A stretch of DNA of 64,000 bases from Flavobacteria bacterium BBFL7 (GTDB lineage Bacteria > Bacteroidota > Bacteroidia > Flavobacteriales > Flavobacteriaceae): the NCBI GenBank assembly GCA_000153385.1, contig CH672374.1, forward strand, positions 1,614,544 to 1,678,543, in the 5' to 3' direction. This document shows positions 45,601-52,811 of the stretch, piece after piece. The position numbers and the translations under genes were made by a program. The stretch's first letter is position 1. Each line of letters opens with the position of its first letter. The notes beneath the pieces were generated by a model. That model ran no database searches. It was not told the origin of the DNA and worked only from the letters and a program-made list of their open reading frames with translations.

Positions 45601-47605
45601 CACTTATGACCCAAATACGAGAGCGCAAGCACAGTTTTTTTGGAATGCGCTTGATACAAAACATCAATCTAACCTCAACCGTATTTTAAAAAGTGCTGGT
45701 GAGGTATTATCTGTTTTTCCTGATAGTAAGGAATACGATTTTATAATAGAAGAACTGGCTGATGAGATTTTTAATTCCAACGATGTCACGCTGAGCCTGT
45801 CGAAGCGTAGTGTTGATAGTTATGTGCAAAATTCTAGCACCGACTTCGACAAGCTCAGTCTGAAAGAAGGTAATGAGCATTTAATAGCAAGTTACTTATT
45901 CAATGAACTGAAAGACAATGATCATTTCACAGTAAGCACGAGCGCGATTCAATTAAAAGAAGCTTTTGAGAAGAAAATAAAATCTCAAAATGCTGATTTA
46001 AAATTCAAGAAAAGTCTAGAAGCTTGTGAGGACGAGAAGTCTAAAGTGGAACTGGTGAGACATTGGGTTTCCGCTTTCGCGAAAGCGGACTCACAACAAT
46101 CTTTACTAACATATGTAAACGAATGTGTGGCAAACATACTTTATGGAGAGCTGACAGCTGATAAAACAGTTGCCATCTCACCTAGTGAAAACATCAATGG
46201 ATTAAAAGGATCGCATCAGACGATTGAAGAAGGTGAGTTTGTGTTCAATTACCATGAGTTTGTACGTACGCTAGAACATTTTACAACTATAAAAGTGCCT
46301 GCGTATGAAACCTTTAGAAAAGCAAAACATCAGGTTACAGAAGAGTTGAAAGAGTCCTTGCGACTAGAAGAATTTAAACCACGTGTATTGAGTTCTTTTG
46401 TCCGTAACAAGTTGATCGATCAAGTATATTTCCCATTAATAGGTGATAACCTTGCCAAACAATTAGGTACGGTAGGTGATACAAAACGTACCGACCGTAT
46501 GGGATTATTGCTTTTAATCTCTCCACCAGGTTATGGTAAAACAACCTTGATGGAATATGTGGCCAACCGATTGGGCTTGATATTTATGAAAATCAACGGT
46601 CCAGCAATAGGTCATGAGATTACATCAGTTGATCCTGAAGCGGCGACAAATGCAGCAACGAGAGAAGAGCTTAAAAAGCTGAATCTTGCTTTTGAAATGG
46701 GTGATAATGTAATGCTATATCTAGATGATATACAACACTGTAATTCTGAGTTTTTACAAAAATTCATCAGTCTGTCTGATGGAACACGTAAAATAGAAGG
46801 AGTTTATAATGGAAAGCCGAAGACCTACGATTTACGTAGTAAGAAATTCTGCGTGATTATGGCAGGTAATCCGTATACTGAAAGTGGAGATAAGTTCCAG
46901 ATTCCAGACATGCTTGCCAACCGTGCTGATATTTATAATCTAGGTGATATCATAGGTGATACGGCTCATTTATTTGAGCTGAGTCTCGTAGAAAATGCAC
47001 TGACTAGTAATCCGGTATTGCAACAATTGAGCAACAAGCATTTTGATGATGTGTACGCATTGATTGATCGTGTTCAAAACGGAGCAAGTGATAACGAGTT
47101 GAAAGGAAACCACAGCAATCAAGAAATAGCCGATTATGTAGCTGTACTTGAGAAGGTATTGAAAATACGCAATACGGTTCTTAAAGTCAACCAGACCTAT
47201 ATCGCAAGTGCTGGAATGGAAGACACTTACCGTACTGAGCCTAGTTTTAAACTACAAGGTTCTTACCGTGATATGAATAAATTGGTCGCTAAGGTTGTCC
47301 CAATAATGGACGATAAAGAGCTGCAAACGCTGTTATTATCGCATTATGAAAGTGAATCACAAACCTTAACCAGCGCTGCTGAAGCCAACCTGTTGAAGTA
47401 TAAAGAACTCGTTAATACTATCACGCCTGAGGAGCAACAACGATGGGAAGACATCAAAGGTATTTTTGCAAAAAATAACAAGCTCAACGGCCTAGGTGGA
47501 CAGAATCAAATGTCTCAAGTACTAAGTCAAATGATGGATTTTACAGAGAATCTAGAAGGCATTAAAGAGGTGTTGAGGAAAGGATTGAATGATAGAGGTA
47601 ATTAG
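42641..47605 (+). CDS. Giant AAA+ ATPase of the flotillin/PspA island ('DNA repair ATPase' family)
   Basis: A 1654-residue protein. Residues 1-450 form an N-terminal region of the type often named 'DNA repair ATPase' (start GTYEIIQSRLLKQKNDLQQRLNALN; IACDIVTIGTYSIFGYNVHLG). Residues about 490-870 are coiled coil. The AAA+ domain is C-terminal: Walker A SPPGYGKTT (1294-1302), Walker B VMLYLDD (1357-1363), and a sensor region with FCVIMAGNPYTES. Despite the name, the context with PspA and flotillin suggests work at the membrane. Three repeat-derived segments are visible: RFRES (113-117), an inverted repeat (about 1049-1075) and AFAKA (1145-1149). Genomic context is known for PspA and band 7 relatives; the reaction it drives is unknown. 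Confidence 0.88.
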   Translation: MAEKDTNNTTQLDSGTYEIIQSRLLKQKNDLQQRLNALNEERKKVFGSLETQLIANDRVNTENNCIACDIVTIGTYSIFGYNVHLGLRTEMQLSDVFSIYEFDRDGVDGDALRFRESGTKLNLIEDPIFKTDFENLYKYYRNTIFSKFAIMGNYLHMVFQLSDSVTDIKTFKWLIADGKLQYVDNRSEHEYRFPAQYGFQWKEAGRDNQRAGVHGHVSILDKVFVETIGGDLTIKVEDNTDDGQGIYREDVEHRDQTLDDGQYRYADLGNLIVLEIKPFQEEPRYFVYNHKIKEVEKIDSIAQAAVLLPDEQGIIFPSGYYLQTGEYNVFPSDAGKLKFQQKIASPNGEDHLYVFYNAAQGLYVLMSYNVIDQTVKTPIVCNGFTILEQGELCYFRTEDEQTKHHMMQIWQTPYLKGNIMPSEHQDTMLYKIGNKDIVKAMAEANELLTLLNKEDSYGGLYDDIARASKDILDAYYWLPEEETKQINLPLNEINKASNAAIDEFEKVKQMRKQAAADTRDISKKADALFSKIKSTSFKSINDFVELLTQLRSLRGEAIGLYEIRYVDTDFIKGIEEQIVEQNEVISRRAVTFLLDDKALAPYHDAVAEKQKALDDTKKVIEIKNLEKEVNQIAEDLELLIEIVSNLEIEDTSHSTKIIENISLIFATINQVKAAIKNKVKTVGKKEAQADFAAQLKLIDQSIINYLDIANTPEKCDEFLTKVSIQLEELEGKFADYEEYITEIIGKREEVYAAFDNRKSSLVEARNKKAMAFQNAAERILKGVQKRAQSLDSITEINGYFASDLMINKVRDIVVQLKDLDDAGKAEAIETALKVAREDALRKLKDKNELYEDGDNIIKLGKHKFGVNKQLLDLTIVFKDNALFYHLTGTDFYQELHNEILTQSQGIWNQDLVSENNQVYRSAYLAYSIFKSGDKEALRMMSPADLLATVQEIASGNYSGGYVKGVHDHDAAQILSVLLHKHHDLGLLTYDPNTRAQAQFFWNALDTKHQSNLNRILKSAGEVLSVFPDSKEYDFIIEELADEIFNSNDVTLSLSKRSVDSYVQNSSTDFDKLSLKEGNEHLIASYLFNELKDNDHFTVSTSAIQLKEAFEKKIKSQNADLKFKKSLEACEDEKSKVELVRHWVSAFAKADSQQSLLTYVNECVANILYGELTADKTVAISPSENINGLKGSHQTIEEGEFVFNYHEFVRTLEHFTTIKVPAYETFRKAKHQVTEELKESLRLEEFKPRVLSSFVRNKLIDQVYFPLIGDNLAKQLGTVGDTKRTDRMGLLLLISPPGYGKTTLMEYVANRLGLIFMKINGPAIGHEITSVDPEAATNAATREELKKLNLAFEMGDNVMLYLDDIQHCNSEFLQKFISLSDGTRKIEGVYNGKPKTYDLRSKKFCVIMAGNPYTESGDKFQIPDMLANRADIYNLGDIIGDTAHLFELSLVENALTSNPVLQQLSNKHFDDVYALIDRVQNGASDNELKGNHSNQEIADYVAVLEKVLKIRNTVLKVNQTYIASAGMEDTYRTEPSFKLQGSYRDMNKLVAKVVPIMDDKELQTLLLSHYESESQTLTSAAEANLLKYKELVNTITPEEQQRWEDIKGIFAKNNKLNGLGGQNQMSQVLSQMMDFTENLEGIKEVLRKGLNDRGN
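42977..42992. repeat. Palindrome A, copy 11 (in AAA+ gene, RFRES)
   Basis: Perfect copy, residues 113-117. Confidence 0.95.
45785..45863. repeat. Large inverted repeat (family B), copy inside the AAA+ gene
   Basis: Left arm GTCACGCTGAGCCTGTCGAAG and right arm CTTCGACAAGCTCAGTCTGA match the arms at 38954-39030. The element is read in frame as about 27 residues (VTLSLSK ... DFDKLSL) near residues 1049-1075 of the ATPase. Confidence 0.85.
46072..46087. repeat. Palindrome A, copy 12 (in AAA+ gene, AFAKA)
   Basis: Perfect copy, extended to 20 bp by flanking TC and GA. Confidence 0.95.
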
Positions 47606-47791
47606 CAAGAACAGACTTATTAGCAGTTTTACTGATTTACAAACCTAAACAACTGACTGAAATAAGGATATAATTTTAACATATGACTTAAAACTGTTAA
47701 AGTACTGGTTTTAAATTGTTAAAGACAATAAAAGATGTAGTTTCGGCGTTGTATTTGTTCCTATTATACTGAATTTAAAAATCGAAAATTT

Positions 47792-48736
47792 ATGTTATTA
47801 AAAGTGTCTGCTTTTTTATTTGTGCTATTAACTAGTCTAGTTCATGCCACTGAGAAGCCTTTGCTACTACTTGAAAATGCAAATCAAGAAGTCAATACCT
47901 ACCAAGACGCTACATTACAGTTAAGTTTACAGGAACAATTATTATCTAATAAGCGATGGAGCAGTTTAATTAAAAATAAGCGATTATCAGTGAGTTTAGT
48001 AGACTTATCAGATAATGGAGTACGTTATGCTAGCATCAATGGTGATAATATGATGTATGCAGCAAGTATGCCTAAAATTGCTGTACTGTACACTGCTATG
48101 GATGCTATTGAAAAAGGTGACTTAGAATATACTGATGAGGTGAAAACGGATATGTGGTTAATGATTTCTAAATCAAATAATGCAGCTTCTACTAGAATGA
48201 TAGATCGAGTAGGTTTTCAACGAATCGAGGATGTAATGTGTGATCCAGCAAATCCTTTTTATGACCAATATAGTAATGGTGGTTTATGGGTTGGTAAAAG
48301 ATATGCTGCACAAGGGAGACGTCATCCTGAACCTATTAAAGGTTTAAGCCATGCCGCTACAACTGAAGCTGTTGCCAAGTTATACTATCAATTAGCTACT
48401 GGGCAGTTGATCAATAGTGATCGTAGTAGTGAAATGCTGCATTATTTAAAAGACCCAAGCCTACATCATAAGTTTGTGAATACTTTAGATCAAATAGCTC
48501 CTGAAGCGGACATTTACAGAAAAAGTGGTTCATGGAAAAACTGGCACTGTGATAGTGTTATTGTATGGGATGATGAGCGTAAAAAGCATTATATTCTTGT
48601 AGCTATGGTCGAGTCACCTGACGGAGAAAAAATTATTAGAAATTTAGTACGACCTGCAGAAGCTGCGTTGAACAAAACACCTATCTTGCTTCAAGACTTG
48701 CAATCAGGTGAAACCGTTAAACCAGCTCATATCTAA
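47792..48736 (+). CDS. Class A beta-lactamase-fold serine hydrolase
   Basis: A 314-residue exported protein with signal peptide (LLKVSAFLFVLLTSLVHAT). The three motifs of the penicillin-interacting fold are present: SxxK at Ser92-Lys95 (SMPK), SNN at 128-130 and KSG at 244-246. No clear Glu166 ExxLN motif of true class A beta-lactamases is seen, so antibiotic hydrolysis is uncertain; a peptidase or esterase role on cell-wall substrates is as likely. Its 3' end overlaps the next gene by 29 bp, which suggests coupling with the transporter. Confidence 0.88.
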   Translation: MLLKVSAFLFVLLTSLVHATEKPLLLLENANQEVNTYQDATLQLSLQEQLLSNKRWSSLIKNKRLSVSLVDLSDNGVRYASINGDNMMYAASMPKIAVLYTAMDAIEKGDLEYTDEVKTDMWLMISKSNNAASTRMIDRVGFQRIEDVMCDPANPFYDQYSNGGLWVGKRYAAQGRRHPEPIKGLSHAATTEAVAKLYYQLATGQLINSDRSSEMLHYLKDPSLHHKFVNTLDQIAPEADIYRKSGSWKNWHCDSVIVWDDERKKHYILVAMVESPDGEKIIRNLVRPAEAALNKTPILLQDLQSGETVKPAHI

Positions 48737-51512
48737 TTTATTTGATATTAAGAAAAAGGAACTCTCCATAGCATTATGGATGCAGTTATATCTTTTTCTT
48801 ATTATAGGTGCATTGCTAGTAGTTAAACCTACTATCAATGCACTTTTTTTATCTACAGCTGGAGCAGATTCTCTTTCAATTGCATTTATACTTACGGCTA
48901 TTATTGCGGTTGTAATTTCATTCTCATACCACAAATTATTAGAGCGATTCAACCTTAGATATATCATAAGATCTACGTTATGGTTTTTTTCTATAGCATT
49001 CTTTGCAATAGGCTTGCTAGTCATGTTTGACGTTACTAATCTTATTTTGGTCTATACATTTTATCTATTTGTTGGGATCTATGCATTATTGGTCACTTCT
49101 CAATTTTGGGTTTTGGCAAATGTTATCTTCAACATTAGAGAAGCTAAAAGGTTGTTTGGATTCATAGGTGCCGGCGGAATCGCAGGTGGAATAGCAGGTG
49201 GTTATGTGACATCTATTTTAGTACCCTTTTTAGGTAACGGTGCTTTAATAATTGTTGCTAGTTTAATGATTGCAAGTTGTCCATACATATATCATAAAAT
49301 TAAGTCTCATAGCTATAAGGGCAAAATGAAGTTAGAGGTCAAAAAAAGAGAAGTTGTTTCTAAAGAATCCTCTATTAAATTAATTATCAATTCGAGACAC
49401 CTTACACATCTTGCTGGTGTTATAGGTATAGGCGTGTTGGTTGCAAAACTTGTAGATTATGAGTTCAGTTACTTAGCTAGTCAGCAAATACAAGACCCGA
49501 TGGAACTAGCTTCCTTTTTCGGGTTCTGGTTTAGTACATTTAATATTATCTCTCTGATTTTACAATTACTAATTACAAAGCGATTATTAGAGAATTTTAA
49601 TATTGAAACCAATTTATTTTTCTTACCAGCTGCAGTAATTGCCTGTGCACTATTACTTTTTGTAATGCCTGAATTATGGCTCGTTATAATACTGAAAGGC
49701 TTCGACGGTAGCTTGAAACAGTCGTTACATAAAAGCGCATTAGAGCTTCTAGCCATACCAATACCTAGCGATGTTAAGAATAAAACTAAAACCTTTATTG
49801 ATGTAGTCGTAGATAGTATAGCGACTGGTCTTGCAGGGTTAGTAATCATCTTTGTGGTAAAAGGCCTGAACCTTCCTAACTATATTATTACAGTATCAAT
49901 AGCCATACTCTCGATAATCTGGATTTATTTAATTTTTAAAGTAAAGGACAGTTATCTAAGCATTTTCAAGCAAAGTATTGTAAAAAGAGAGAAGCTTAGA
50001 AGAGAGAAAAATAATATGGGTACTCTCATAAGTAATATGAAAATTATTTTTGAAAATGGTGGTGCTGAAGATGTACTCGCGATGTTACAAAAGCTTCCCG
50101 AAATAAGCCATAAGAGTTTAAAAGAACCCATACTAAAATTACTCAACCATAATGATAAAAGGGTAGTTACAGCTGTTATAAACAATCTTGATTATGTAGT
50201 CGTTGAACCGGTAGCACAAGTACAGGATTTCATATACACAAATGACAGCGAGTTGATTAACGCAGCAATGAATTATCTTCTAAGTCATGAGCATATTTCA
50301 TATCAATTTTATGAAAATTATCTCGATGATGAGGATGATAAGATAGCAACAGCAGCGCTACTTTCACTAGCTGCCGTGTCACAAGAAAATCCATTACTAG
50401 CTGAGAAATATAACTTAAAGCTACGTATACAGATATTCTCTAGTGAAATAGGTGACAGTAATATGCAAATAGCAGAACTTGCTCGTCTAATTGAGACACT
50501 AGGATATGCATCTACTACAAATTATTACTCGATAATTGAAAATTACTTAAAGCACGATAATAAGAATTTAAGGATTGCCGCAATTAAAGCTGTTGGTCAT
50601 ACTAGAGACACTTATTTTCTTATGTCGCTTATTGAAGGTCTAAGAGATGATGTATTAAATGACTCCATTACCGATTCTATTCAAAAAATGGGAAACAAGT
50701 CATTAAAAACCTTAGAACAGGTATATTTAAAACAAAAGACTGGTAATCGTTATAAAATTTCCTTGTTGCACTTATTGTATCAAATTGAAACTAGAAAATC
50801 TCACCGCTTACTAATCCATCTAGCCAAACAAAGTGATATATCCGTAAAAAAAATAGCTTTTGAGTTACTATTTAAATCCCGAAAAGCTGGTAGAAAGTCA
50901 ATTCTCAAGAAAAAGGAGTTGATAAAATTAATAGATAAAGAATCTGCTAAGTATAAAGAATTAGTGAGAGTTTATTGGTCTTTAAAAATAAGTCAGCGCT
51001 CTGATAAAAGGACTAATGGGGTTATCTCTTTATTAGAAAAAAATTTGATAGAACAGCTAATTACAAGTGTGGACCATTGTATTTCTAATCAGTTAGAGAT
51101 CATATTTAATCTGTTATCACAACGATATAACCCAGAGGATGTGTATGTAGCCTATAAAGGGATGATTAGTAAAGAAACTGTTTCTAGACTTCATTCTATG
51201 GAATACTTAAATGGTATACTAAGTAGAGATTTGAAAAATATGCTTTTCCCATTATTTGAGTTAGAATCGCATACCTTATCTAATGAAACCTTTGAATTCC
51301 AAGAACGAATAGAGCTATACGATCGCAGTAAAATGTTAGAAAAGCTCTTATTAATTCAGGAGAGCAAGGTTCATTCAGCCAGCATTAATTTACTCAATTT
51401 ACAGCACGAAAAACTTATAGACACCATACTATCTCACTTACCAACCTCAAAAAGTTTGAAAATCAAAAAGACATTACTTTCTTCAAAGAATGGTAAAGTT
51501 AAAATTGCTTAA
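48708..51512 (+). CDS. ATP/ADP translocase-like transporter fused to HEAT repeats
   Basis: A 934-residue protein with a GTG start inside the preceding gene. Residues 1-about 430 contain about 12 membrane helices of the major facilitator or nucleotide-translocase (NTT/Tlc) type, with FGFIGAGGIAGGIAGGYVTSILVPFLGNGAL. Residues about 450-930 are soluble and built of helical pairs of HEAT type (IKAVGHTRDTYFLMSLIEGL, LLNHNDKRVVTAVINNLDYVV). Related Bacteroidetes proteins are often called NTP/NDP exchange transporters, but the transported substrate has not been shown for this architecture to my knowledge. The HEAT part may bind a partner at the cytoplasmic side. Confidence 0.82.
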   Translation: MKPLNQLISNLFDIKKKELSIALWMQLYLFLIIGALLVVKPTINALFLSTAGADSLSIAFILTAIIAVVISFSYHKLLERFNLRYIIRSTLWFFSIAFFAIGLLVMFDVTNLILVYTFYLFVGIYALLVTSQFWVLANVIFNIREAKRLFGFIGAGGIAGGIAGGYVTSILVPFLGNGALIIVASLMIASCPYIYHKIKSHSYKGKMKLEVKKREVVSKESSIKLIINSRHLTHLAGVIGIGVLVAKLVDYEFSYLASQQIQDPMELASFFGFWFSTFNIISLILQLLITKRLLENFNIETNLFFLPAAVIACALLLFVMPELWLVIILKGFDGSLKQSLHKSALELLAIPIPSDVKNKTKTFIDVVVDSIATGLAGLVIIFVVKGLNLPNYIITVSIAILSIIWIYLIFKVKDSYLSIFKQSIVKREKLRREKNNMGTLISNMKIIFENGGAEDVLAMLQKLPEISHKSLKEPILKLLNHNDKRVVTAVINNLDYVVVEPVAQVQDFIYTNDSELINAAMNYLLSHEHISYQFYENYLDDEDDKIATAALLSLAAVSQENPLLAEKYNLKLRIQIFSSEIGDSNMQIAELARLIETLGYASTTNYYSIIENYLKHDNKNLRIAAIKAVGHTRDTYFLMSLIEGLRDDVLNDSITDSIQKMGNKSLKTLEQVYLKQKTGNRYKISLLHLLYQIETRKSHRLLIHLAKQSDISVKKIAFELLFKSRKAGRKSILKKKELIKLIDKESAKYKELVRVYWSLKISQRSDKRTNGVISLLEKNLIEQLITSVDHCISNQLEIIFNLLSQRYNPEDVYVAYKGMISKETVSRLHSMEYLNGILSRDLKNMLFPLFELESHTLSNETFEFQERIELYDRSKMLEKLLLIQESKVHSASINLLNLQHEKLIDTILSHLPTSKSLKIKKTLLSSKNGKVKIA

Positions 51513-52811
51513 TTAGTTATTATCTGAATTCTCAGAATTAACCTCTTGTGAATCTTTACTGGTATCATTTATTGATCTGATCGTTTTATCTATAGCACTC
51601 GCCAAGTACATGTGATCACCAGCAGAGTTTTTACTTAGTACATTACTCATTAAACAGACCATATAGTTAGTACCATCAGTATGCTCAACAGTAATGATGC
51701 TATTCATATAATTATATCTGTTTCCCATGTACTTACCACATGGTGTGGACTTAGACTTATCACAACTATAAAGACTACCAGATTTAAAGTATACTGCAGC
51801 GTTATTTAATCTAGGACTGTAAGCATATCTAATCCTTCGATCTGTCATATAAAGTAGTTTCTTAATTTCTAAACTGCTAACCTCATCGATAACACAACCT
51901 TGTTCTAATTGCAACATATACTTCATAAGGCCTTTAGGCGTACCTATACTTCCTCCTTTGCTGCCTACATAACGATCAGGTCCATTAGTAAAAAAGCTAC
52001 CTAATCGCCATTCTTCGTGTGCGATACCTAAGTTCCTTAATGGCTGGTTAACTAAATCTATCGCTATATCAGTCAATTCAGATTTATCTGCTTGATTAAA
52101 ATAAGCATCTGCTTCTTCCTGTGTTAGACTAAAATATGTATCTCCAAAGACATGCATTAATAAAGCTTCACGCCAGACTATACTTGCAGCACCATTATTA
52201 CTTACACTCAACATGTGATCTAACCACTCATAAAGACTAAACTCATCATTGAAAACAACAGTTCTTTTAACCATTTTATCTTTTTCAAGATTTACAACAG
52301 GTATAGTATGATGATCATATAAACCCCAATTACCAGACCTTACTATTTTGTTTTTCATTAATCGTTGTCTAACCGACCAATCTTCAGGACACAAATTGCG
52401 TAATTCATTAAAAAAAGCTGTTGCTACAGCAATTTTACCTACACTACCTGGCTGAAAACCGGAGTTTTCATTAAGTTGTGCATATTTAAGATCATCGATG
52501 TTACTCATATCCATTACAGCAATACCATAACCAGCACGACTAGGAAAAAGTCTGCGCATTTTAGATTGAAAATCTTTATCGACCACCATTAAAGAATCTA
52601 CCGGTTTTGTATCCTCACAAAGCCATAAATTCACCTCATCACTTCTTTTAAAAGAGCCTGGTTTTAAATACCCTTCTACTAATGTGCTGTCTAAAGTTTT
52701 CTCTAATCTTTTAAGGCGCTTAATACCAGTGGACTTATAACCATCTATAGGGTATAAAATCGCCATTAATGAAACTATAGACACTGAAATACTATACCTA
52801 AGGATATTCAT
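51513..52811 (-). CDS. Beta-lactamase-fold serine hydrolase
   Basis: A 432-residue protein with an N-terminal hydrophobic signal or anchor (about residues 6-22). Active-site motifs: SxxK at Ser123-Lys126 (PGSVGK), SNN at 204-206 and KSG at 343-345. It is larger than class A enzymes and ends in a Ser/Asn/Asp-rich tail. It is a distant relative of the hydrolase at 47792-48736, on the opposite strand, and its start codon overlaps the stop of the upstream dikinase gene (TAATG), so those two are translationally coupled. Substrate unknown; peptidoglycan-related chemistry is plausible. Confidence 0.85.
   Translation of the reverse strand: MNILRYSISVSIVSLMAILYPIDGYKSTGIKRLKRLEKTLDSTLVEGYLKPGSFKRSDEVNLWLCEDTKPVDSLMVVDKDFQSKMRRLFPSRAGYGIAVMDMSNIDDLKYAQLNENSGFQPGSVGKIAVATAFFNELRNLCPEDWSVRQRLMKNKIVRSGNWGLYDHHTIPVVNLEKDKMVKRTVVFNDEFSLYEWLDHMLSVSNNGAASIVWREALLMHVFGDTYFSLTQEEADAYFNQADKSELTDIAIDLVNQPLRNLGIAHEEWRLGSFFTNGPDRYVGSKGGSIGTPKGLMKYMLQLEQGCVIDEVSSLEIKKLLYMTDRRIRYAYSPRLNNAAVYFKSGSLYSCDKSKSTPCGKYMGNRYNYMNSIITVEHTDGTNYMVCLMSNVLSKNSAGDHMYLASAIDKTIRSINDTSKDSQEVNSENSDNN

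Noticed and set aside
42641-47605. A DNA repair role for the AAA+ protein
   Set aside because: The database-style name has no support in the window; neighbours are membrane-stress proteins and no nuclease or helicase motif is visible.
36544-47605. Phage-defence island
   Set aside because: There is no nuclease, restriction, toxin or mobile gene; PspA and flotillin context points to membrane maintenance, although defence against phage-induced membrane damage remains possible.
47792-48736. True class A beta-lactamase (resistance gene)
   Set aside because: SxxK, SNN and KSG are present but no clear ExxLN-type Glu motif is seen, so antibiotic hydrolysis cannot be claimed.
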